A stretch of 64,000 nt of DNA from VRUE01 sp963807425 (GTDB lineage Bacteria; Actinomycetota; Thermoleophilia; Solirubrobacterales; 70-9), in contig CAWEBZ010000014.1 of the NCBI GenBank assembly GCA_963807425.1, positions 1 to 64,000 on the forward strand, read 5' to 3'. The position numbers and the translations under genes were made by a program. Under the pieces are notes generated by a model. That model worked only from the letters and a program-made list of their open reading frames with translations, had not been told where the DNA came from and did no database searches. Below, in pieces: positions 58,402 to 64,000 of this stretch. Position 1 is the first letter of the stretch. Every line of letters begins with the position of its first letter.

Positions 58402-59793
58402 ATGAGCGACGGCCTCGAGGCGTCTCGACGGAGGGCGCGGCGCAACGTGGTGCTGACGGCGGCAATTGCCGGCCTCGGCGGCCTGCTGTTCGGCTACGAC
58501 ACCGGCGTCATCGCCGGGGCGCTGCTCTTCATCAAGACCGACTTCGACCTCGGCAGCTTCGCCCAGGGACTGGTGGTCGCCGCGGTGCCGATCGGGGCGG
58601 TGGCCGGGGCGGCGTTTGCCGGACCCGCGGCGGACCGCTACGGCAGGCGGTCGATGATCCTGCTCGCCGCTGCGGTCTTCATCGTCGGCGCCTTGGGCAG
58701 CGCTGCGGCGCCAGGTCTCGAGGTCCTCGTCATCGCCCGCATCGTGATCGGCGTCGCGATCGGGCTCGCCTCTGCCGCCGCCCCGGTCTACATCTCCGAG
58801 GTGGCGCCGCCGGAGAGCCGCGGGCGCTTGGTCAGCTTCTTCCAACTGGCAGTGACGATCGGCATCCTCCTCGCCTACCTGGTCGGACTCGCCTTCGACC
58901 ACGTCGAAGGCTGGCGCTGGATGCTCGGTCTTGGCGTCGTCCCGGCCCTGGCTCTGGCCTTCGGCATGGTGCGAATGCCGCAGAGCCCGCGCTGGCTGGT
59001 GATGAGCGGCGATGACTTCGCCGCCCGGGCGACGCTGGCGAAGATCCGGGTCGACGATCCCGACACGATCGATCGCGAGCTGGAGGAGATCAAGGACAGC
59101 ATCGACGACAAGCCCGGCGCTTGGAGCGAGTTGCTGCAACCGCTGGTGAAAGCGGCGCTGGTGGTTGGCGTCGGCCTGGCGATCCTGCAGCAGGTCACCG
59201 GCATCAACACGGTCATCTACTACGCGCCGACGATCGTCGAATTCACCGGGATCGACTCCTCGGCCGGGGCGATCCTGGCCGCGGTCGGGGTGGGCGTCAT
59301 TAACGTCGCCATGACCTTGGTCGCGATGCGGCTGCTTGACCGGGCCGGGCGGCGGACCCTGCTGATGGTCGGCGTCAGCGGCATGACGATCTCGCTCTTC
59401 ACGCTCGGCGGGGCGTTCGTCGGTGGCGGTGGCAGCACCCTCGACTCGGTGATCGCGATCGTCAGCCTGATGGTCTATGTCGCCTCCTTTGCGATCAGCC
59501 TCGGGCCGATCTTCTGGCTGCTCAACGCCGAGATCTACCCGCTGGCCGTGCGCAGCAAGGCAGCCGGGGTGGGGACGATGGCCAACTGGACCTTCAACTT
59601 CATCGTCTCGCTCACCTTTCTGCTGCTGATCGAAGCGCTCGGGCGCAGCGGCGCCTTCTGGTTCTACGGCGCGATCGGAATCGTCACCCTCGCCTTCTGC
59701 TGGAAGTTCGTGCCCGAGACCAAGGGCAAGCGGCTGGAGGACATCCAGGCGTTCTTCCAGGAGCGGGTAGAGCGGCGGCGGGCATCTGCGTAA
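58402..59793 (+). CDS. Sugar-porter MFS transporter
   Basis: This 463-residue protein has 12 helices with the sugar-porter signatures: GGLLFGYDTGVIAGALLF in helix 1, DRYGRRSMIL, APPESRGRLVS, ILQQVTGINTVIYYAPTI in helix 7, and KFVPETKGKRLEDIQ near the C-terminus. The PETKG motif and QQ-TG-IN stretch are characteristic of proton-coupled sugar or polyol importers. The ATG at 58402 lies after a run of non-coding sequence. The substrate is unknown. Confidence 0.92.
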   Translation: MSDGLEASRRRARRNVVLTAAIAGLGGLLFGYDTGVIAGALLFIKTDFDLGSFAQGLVVAAVPIGAVAGAAFAGPAADRYGRRSMILLAAAVFIVGALGSAAAPGLEVLVIARIVIGVAIGLASAAAPVYISEVAPPESRGRLVSFFQLAVTIGILLAYLVGLAFDHVEGWRWMLGLGVVPALALAFGMVRMPQSPRWLVMSGDDFAARATLAKIRVDDPDTIDRELEEIKDSIDDKPGAWSELLQPLVKAALVVGVGLAILQQVTGINTVIYYAPTIVEFTGIDSSAGAILAAVGVGVINVAMTLVAMRLLDRAGRRTLLMVGVSGMTISLFTLGGAFVGGGGSTLDSVIAIVSLMVYVASFAISLGPIFWLLNAEIYPLAVRSKAAGVGTMANWTFNFIVSLTFLLLIEALGRSGAFWFYGAIGIVTLAFCWKFVPETKGKRLEDIQAFFQERVERRRASA

Positions 59794-59818
59794 GCCGGGC
59801 GGCGGTTACCCTCCCCCG

Positions 59819-60739
59819 GTGCGCATAGACGAGATCATTGCCTCCAAACCGCCGACCTTCTCGGTCGAGTTCTTTCCGCCCAAGACGGCGGAGGCGACCG
59901 AGGCGCTGTTCTCGACCGCGCGCTCGCTGCGTGAGCTGGAGCCGGACTTCGTCTCGGTGACCTACGGCGCCGGTGGATCAACCCGCGACGGCACGGTTGA
60001 GATCACCAAGGCGCTCAAGGACGACCTGGGCTACGAGACGATGGCGCACCTCAGCTGCGTCGGCGAGGCGGCGGAGGGCATCGCGGCGACGCTGGACAGG
60101 ATCGAGGCGGCGGGGATCGAGAACGTCTTCGCGCTGCGCGGCGACCCGCCGCGGGGCGAAGAGGACTTCGTCCAGCCGGAGGGGGGCCTGGGAAGCGCGG
60201 CCGAGCTGGCGGCCTTCATCGGCTCCCGCTGGGACTTCACGATCGGGGGCGCCTGCTTCCCCGAGGTGCACCCCGAGGCGCCCGACCTCGAGACCGACCT
60301 CGCCTACCTGAAGACCAAGGTCGAGGCGGGCGCATCCTTCCTGATCACCCAGCTCTTCTTCGACAACCAGGTCTACTTCGACTTCGTCGCCGCGGCGCGG
60401 GCGGCCGGCATCGACGTCCCGATCATCGCTGGGGTGATCCCGGTTGCGAGCTTCGCGCAGACCAAGCGGATCTGCGACCTCTGCGACGCCTCGATCCCGA
60501 GCCGGCTGGAAGAGGCGTTCAAGAGCGCCGGTGAGGACGAGCGAGCCGAGTTCGAGCTGGGGGTTGCCTACGCCGCGCAACAGTGCTCGGAGCTGCTTGT
60601 CGCCGGGGCGCCCGGCATCCATTTCTACGCCCTCAATCGCGCTCCGGCGACACGGGCCGTCCTCGGCGCCCTGCAGGCAGCGCGCCCCTGGGAGCGCGGC
60701 CAGGCGGCGCCCACGCCTTCACAAAGTATCTCTGACTAA
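59819..60739 (+). CDS. metF: Methylenetetrahydrofolate reductase (NAD(P)H)
   Basis: This 306-residue protein starts at a GTG. PTFSVEFFPPKTAEA, VTYGAGGSTRDGT, MAHLSCVG, VFALRGDPPRG, FTIGGACFPEVHPEAPDLETDL and LKTKVEAGASFLITQLFFD are the classical MetF elements for FAD binding and folate chemistry. It reduces 5,10-methylene-THF to 5-methyl-THF for methionine synthesis. The length fits bacterial MetF proteins. The next gene starts 15 bp downstream. Confidence 0.95.
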   Translation: MRIDEIIASKPPTFSVEFFPPKTAEATEALFSTARSLRELEPDFVSVTYGAGGSTRDGTVEITKALKDDLGYETMAHLSCVGEAAEGIAATLDRIEAAGIENVFALRGDPPRGEEDFVQPEGGLGSAAELAAFIGSRWDFTIGGACFPEVHPEAPDLETDLAYLKTKVEAGASFLITQLFFDNQVYFDFVAAARAAGIDVPIIAGVIPVASFAQTKRICDLCDASIPSRLEEAFKSAGEDERAEFELGVAYAAQQCSELLVAGAPGIHFYALNRAPATRAVLGALQAARPWERGQAAPTPSQSISD

Positions 60740-60753
60740 ACTGGTCAACCCTC

Positions 60754-61539
60754 ATGGCGAACCGCAGGGAGGAAGAGAGGGAGCGACTCCGCCAGGCCCG
60801 GCAGGAACGCGAGAAGAAACAGACCGGGTCGGAGCGGCGTCGGCTGCTGGCCGGGTACGCGGTCGCCGGCGTGATCGGGCTGGCGGTGCTGATCGGGATC
60901 GCCGTCGCCATCGCCAACTCGGTCAGCAAGAACGACAGTGGCCAGTCGCACATCAACCTCGCCAGTGGCTCGACCAACGGCATCCAACCCGACAAGCGGG
61001 AGGGGACCGAGCCGCCACCGGTGAAAGTCACCAATCTGAAAGAGGCGGCGAAAAAAGCTGATTGCGAGCTGCGGCGCAATCTCAAGGACGAGGGCAGTTC
61101 CCACCTGGCGCCAACCGCGAAAGAACCCGTCTACGGGACCAATCCGCCAACCTCGGGCAATCACGCCGAATCGCCTTATCAGCAGGCCGACGGTGCCTAC
61201 AGCGAAACGGTGAAACCGCTCTACTTCGTCCACAGCCTCGAGCACGGACGCATGGCGATCCAGTACAGCCCCGACCTCGACGATAGCGCGCAGCTCGAGC
61301 TGATCGGCCTCTTCGACACGATGTACGGGGCAGCGCTGATCTTCCCCGACGAGAAAATGGGCTATGAGGTCGCGGCGACGACCTGGACCAACTTGCTCGG
61401 CTGCGACGAATACAAGGGCGCGATCACCCTCGACGCGATCCGGGCCTTCGGCAAAGCCACCTGGGGCAGGTTCGGTGGCGAGCCGGTGAACGGGTTCCCC
61501 TTCACCGGGCCGACCCCGGAAGAACCGCTGGACAACTAG
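60754..61539 (+). CDS. DUF3105 membrane-anchored protein
   Basis: This 261-residue protein starts with a charged cytosolic part, then one membrane helix (YAVAGVIGLAVLIGIAVAIA). The external DUF3105 domain contains YGTNPPTSGNH, then VHSLEHGRMAIQY, with histidines spaced as in that family. The function is unknown but conserved in actinobacteria, often next to metF or tRNA genes. Its last 4 bp overlap the convergent FemAB-like gene. Confidence 0.86.
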   Translation: MANRREEERERLRQARQEREKKQTGSERRRLLAGYAVAGVIGLAVLIGIAVAIANSVSKNDSGQSHINLASGSTNGIQPDKREGTEPPPVKVTNLKEAAKKADCELRRNLKDEGSSHLAPTAKEPVYGTNPPTSGNHAESPYQQADGAYSETVKPLYFVHSLEHGRMAIQYSPDLDDSAQLELIGLFDTMYGAALIFPDEKMGYEVAATTWTNLLGCDEYKGAITLDAIRAFGKATWGRFGGEPVNGFPFTGPTPEEPLDN

Positions 61540-62462
61540 CCGCGGTAAGCGGGGAAGAACCCCTCGCTGGCTCGCCCAGCGGATAGGCGCTCGTAGGCAG
61601 CGGCATCGCAAACGATCTCCGAGGTGCTCCAGGGCTGCTCGCGGTTGGCGAAGCCGCGCTTGAACTCCTCGAGCCGGTCGCCGCGGGAGATGCCGCCGCC
61701 GAGGTTGAGGGGGAGTCCCTGCTCGGCGGCGAGCTCGACCAGGGCGGCGAGGATGTTCTTCATCGGCGAGTCGCGCAGGTGGGAATCGGCGCTGCCACTC
61801 AGGTAGTAGTGGATGGCACCGTCGCTGCGAACGACGATTGAGCCAGCCGCGAACTCCCCGTCTGGGGCGAGGGCGAGGGAGAGCCAGGTCTGATCCGATT
61901 CGAGGATGCGGTCGAAGTAGGCAGCGCCGAAGAAGTAGCGCTCGGCTGCGGCCGTGCGTCGCATCGTCTGTTCGTAGGCGGCGAGGAAGCCGGCGCGCTC
62001 ATCGGCGCTCGTCTCAACACCGGGGACCAGGCGCAGCTCATAGCCACGGCGCAGGTTCTTGCGGATCTGCTGGCGATCGCTCATGCGGCTCTTCGGCGGC
62101 AGCTCGGGATCGGCGATCTGGACCACGTTGCGCTCGCTGGCGCCTGCGAGCTGCGGCTCGCCCAGCCGGTGGCGAATGAAGAGGCTGACGAGACCGGTCG
62201 GACCGAGGTCGATCGAGGCGGGGTCGAGCGGCTGGGATCCCGATCCAGCGAACCCGGGGTAGCCGTAGGGGGAGATCGCGTCGAGCTCCGGCCCCTCGCC
62301 GATCCGTCGCACGATCAGCGGTGCCAGCAGCTCCCTGTCGCCGGCGACAATGCGGAGCGTGTGGGTGACGCCTTCGGCGTCGAGGAAGGGGGGTGAGCGG
62401 AAGAAGTCCTCGCTCGCCGCAGCCGCGCCACGATCGGGAATCAGCTCTGCCACGCCGCTCAC
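61536..62462 (-). CDS. FemAB/GNAT-type acyltransferase (peptidyl or acyl transfer)
   Basis: The GTG at 62462 overlaps the stop of the upstream GNAT gene (GTGA). The 308-residue protein has DRQQIRKNLRRGYELRLV, ERYFFGAAYFDRILESDQTWLSLALAPDGEFAAGSIVV and IHYYLSGSADSHLRDSPMKNILAALVELAAEQGLPLNLGGG. This is the BioF2/FemAB-like acetyltransferase fold used in cell-wall or glycan acylation. Which acceptor is used is unknown. Translational coupling to the GNAT gene suggests joint work on one substrate. Confidence 0.78.
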   Translation of the reverse strand: MSGVAELIPDRGAAAASEDFFRSPPFLDAEGVTHTLRIVAGDRELLAPLIVRRIGEGPELDAISPYGYPGFAGSGSQPLDPASIDLGPTGLVSLFIRHRLGEPQLAGASERNVVQIADPELPPKSRMSDRQQIRKNLRRGYELRLVPGVETSADERAGFLAAYEQTMRRTAAAERYFFGAAYFDRILESDQTWLSLALAPDGEFAAGSIVVRSDGAIHYYLSGSADSHLRDSPMKNILAALVELAAEQGLPLNLGGGISRGDRLEEFKRGFANREQPWSTSEIVCDAAAYERLSAGRASEGFFPAYRG

Positions 62463-63004
62463 AGCAGATCGGCGGCGGCTGCTCGGAACTCGTCCGGGAG
62501 CACTCCCCAGACCTCGCAGTCGTCGGCAGGGGCGTCGTCGCGGCGCAGGTGGGCGCGCATCGTGCCCTCGTGCTTCCAGCCGAGACCAGCCACGGTCTTC
62601 TTGGCGATCTCGTTGCGAGCCGGAATGCGTCCGTAGACGCGATGGGCGCCGAACTCGTCGAATGCCTTGGCGAGGGTCAGGGCCTCGGCGCGACGACCAA
62701 CGCCCTTGCCCCGCACGTCGTCGCCGATCAGGGCCCCCAGCTCCGGGGCGGTCTGACGGAAGAGTCCGTAGAGGGCGGTGAAACCGACCGGCTCGTCGTA
62801 GCCCTCGACCACGATCGCCCACTTGCGGTCCTCGCCGGAGTCGTCCATCGCCCGCAGCACCCAAGCCGCCGCTTCCTCCGACGAAAAGCCGGCACGCTGC
62901 TCCATCAGGGTCTTCGTCGCTTCCGGGTTGTTGAACCAGCGATGGACCGCGGCGGCGTCGCCGGGCTCGAACAAGCGCAAGGACACTGCTGGCCGTTGGC
63001 TCAC
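62459..63004 (-). CDS. GNAT N-acetyltransferase (RimJ/RimL-like)
   Basis: This 181-residue protein contains FEPGDAAAVHRWFNNPEATK, WAIVVEGYDEPVGFTALYG, ELGALIGDDVRGKGVGRRAEALTLAKAFDEFGAHRVYGRIPARNEIAKKTVAGLGWKHEGTMR. The R-G-K-G-V-G CoA loop is standard for GNAT. It may acetylate an amino sugar or protein N-terminus. It is followed by the FemAB-like gene with a GTGA overlap. Confidence 0.9.
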   Translation of the reverse strand: MSQRPAVSLRLFEPGDAAAVHRWFNNPEATKTLMEQRAGFSSEEAAAWVLRAMDDSGEDRKWAIVVEGYDEPVGFTALYGLFRQTAPELGALIGDDVRGKGVGRRAEALTLAKAFDEFGAHRVYGRIPARNEIAKKTVAGLGWKHEGTMRAHLRRDDAPADDCEVWGVLPDEFRAAAADLL

Positions 63005-63035
63005 GCCCGAAACCCTAACCCTGGATGAGCGGCGG

Positions 63036-63338
63036 CTAAGCCAGCTCGCCCAGCCGGACGCTGCGAAGGTCTAGAGCCTTGGTGAGTTTCGCTTCGACAT
63101 TCGGCGCAGCGCCAGTTACCGCGACCCCAAAGTGGACAACTCCATTTTGCGAGTCTTCCGCCAGCTGGGCCACGAACTCGTCCGCGAACGAGTGACTGGC
63201 GCTCAGAATTCCCGAAAAGTCCAGCTCAACGAGCTCTTGACCCTCGGCTCCTCGAACAACCTCCGCCCGCAACCTCTTCGCGAAAGGTCGTGTCGCCAAG
63301 GTCGTCCCGTGCTGCATAAGTGCATAGCAGTACGGCAT
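63036..63338 (-). CDS. STAS-like (DUF4325) protein
   Basis: This 100-residue product contains GQELVELDFSGILSASHSFADEFVAQLAE, the DUF4325 pattern ('vxlDFsgv..is.sFaDEl'), and then a short helix-strand tail. Such proteins are STAS-like partners of GHKL ATPases in signalling switches. It lies 57 bp downstream of a GHKL-ATPase gene on the same strand and likely acts with it. Confidence 0.75.
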   Translation of the reverse strand: MPYCYALMQHGTTLATRPFAKRLRAEVVRGAEGQELVELDFSGILSASHSFADEFVAQLAEDSQNGVVHFGVAVTGAAPNVEAKLTKALDLRSVRLGELA

Positions 63339-63395
63339 TCGCTACCTCCTTCCGCCTCTGGTGTCTCGATGGTAGTTGACGATGCGGCTGACTAG

Positions 63396-63992
63396 CTAGA
63401 CGGAGATCAAGTCGTAGGCAATCCATGTGCCTCGACGAAACCGTGGGGCCGGAAACACCTCTGGCTTGCGCTTTTCTTGAACGATCTGGAGGCGATAGAA
63501 GCCATTGGCAGAATAGATATCCATCCTCGCCGCGTGCAGCGATTTGGTCAGTGCGGCTTCGAAGACATCCGAGAAGCCGATCCCTCGATGCGGATTACCA
63601 GTCCCTGTTACGTGTGGCTCTAGCGCATGCGCGATGGCATAGCCATCATCGCTCCACTCTGGATACCGCTGGCGAATGTGCTCGGGAATGCCAAGCCCCA
63701 GATCGCTGATGGCAATCGAAACCTGCCGACGTGGCTCGGCGGTCCGACGGACCGCAACATAGGCTCCCAGCGCATTGCGTCCGTGGTCGAGCGCGTTGTC
63801 GCAAAGCTCAGCAACAGCCGAGAACGCAGCCTCCCCTAGACCAGACACGTCGGTCAACTGGTACTCGAGGATCTCTTTCGTTCGGCGGGCCGCTTCCTCC
63901 GCCATGGTGTCGTCAGTCAGACGAGTGACGGGGAGGACTGCGTCATCGTCATCTCCCGACATCGCAGGGTCTACCTGCATTGCTTCAAGCAC
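63396..63992 (-). CDS. GHKL-type ATPase, partner of the STAS-like protein (5' end possibly outside window)
   Basis: The product contains the N-box AELCDNALDHG, the G1 box ISDLGLGIP and a GIGFSDVFE that stands for the G2 region, as in the histidine-kinase-like ATPase superfamily. There is no dimerisation or receiver domain in the visible part. The frame stays open beyond the GTG at 63992 to the window edge, so the true start may be further upstream. Together with the DUF4325 gene it resembles an anti-sigma or partner-switch pair. Confidence 0.8.
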   Translation of the reverse strand: MLEAMQVDPAMSGDDDDAVLPVTRLTDDTMAEEAARRTKEILEYQLTDVSGLGEAAFSAVAELCDNALDHGRNALGAYVAVRRTAEPRRQVSIAISDLGLGIPEHIRQRYPEWSDDGYAIAHALEPHVTGTGNPHRGIGFSDVFEAALTKSLHAARMDIYSANGFYRLQIVQEKRKPEVFPAPRFRRGTWIAYDLISV

Positions 63993-64000
63993 CCGCCGAG

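Noticed and set aside
1..64000. CRISPR arrays, insertion sequences, prophage or integrase genes
   Set aside because: No regularly spaced repeats, transposase DDE signatures or phage structural proteins were seen on either strand.

Overview
The window is high-GC DNA with dense genes on both strands, frequent 1-4 bp start/stop overlaps and many GTG starts. It most likely comes from a soil actinobacterium of the Thermoleophilia/Solirubrobacterales type. Evidence includes exported proteins with fibronectin-like repeats of the 'GTVNPNG..CxFEYG' kind, an F420-type oxidoreductase, a DnaE2/ImuB mutasome with an actinobacterial-style SOS box, and DUF families typical of actinobacteria. No rRNA, tRNA, CRISPR array, insertion sequence or prophage was recognised. 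The lineage is inferred, not proven.

Left part (1-24 kb): a mosaic of small housekeeping and stress genes. It holds an HD-domain hydrolase (cut by the window edge), a VapBC-type toxin-antitoxin pair, a divergent MerR pair with a palindromic operator, an M23 peptidase, a DrrAB-like ABC exporter, and an arylsulfotransferase-like secreted protein. It also holds an arsenic operon (arsR, aquaporin, arsC), a ZIP transporter, and a TetR gene divergent from an F420-type reductase with two matching operators. Between 7.2 and 9.7 kb three adjacent genes (DEAD-box helicase, zinc-ribbon protein, DMT transporter) are interrupted by about eleven shifts, all +1. This looks like a sequence-quality problem or recent decay. 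Single frameshifts also occur near 22.6, 22.8, 23.07 and 38.44 kb, and a dihydrofolate-reductase-family gene carries an internal deletion.

Middle part (24-40 kb): a prephenate-decarboxylase-like protein, a queuosine-salvage protein, two alpha/beta hydrolases around a CGNR regulator, an ECF42-type sigma factor with its DGPF (YCII) partner and a matching promoter, and a drug exporter divergent from an HxlR regulator. The DNA-damage mutasome follows: imuB under a perfect SOS palindrome, then DUF6504 and dnaE2. ImuB is separated from DUF6504-dnaE2 by about 2 kb of foreign-looking DNA holding an AAA ATPase (DUF4143 type) and a degraded DUF6883/DUF4926-like pair. A 13-base C tract lies inside dnaE2. 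A second VapBC pair sits upstream of imuB.

Right part (40-57 kb): this is the most distinctive region. Three large exported proteins (1286, 1101 and 564 residues) are encoded in one operon with 4-bp overlaps, and each ends in a strongly basic lysine/arginine tail. Around them are eight TetR-type genes. One gene encodes two complete TetR units in one chain, and five of the genes share a 'GRHGLPRE'-like lead-in to the DNA-binding domain. GTTCCCA repeats occur both upstream of the exported-protein operon and in a TetR promoter region. I infer that this is a lineage-specific surface or secretion system under a family of paralogous regulators.

Far right (55-64 kb): a nucleotide-sugar dehydrogenase, an enoyl-CoA hydratase, a sugar-porter MFS protein, metF, a DUF3105 membrane protein, a FemAB-like and a GNAT acyltransferase, and a GHKL-ATPase/STAS-like pair at the window edge.
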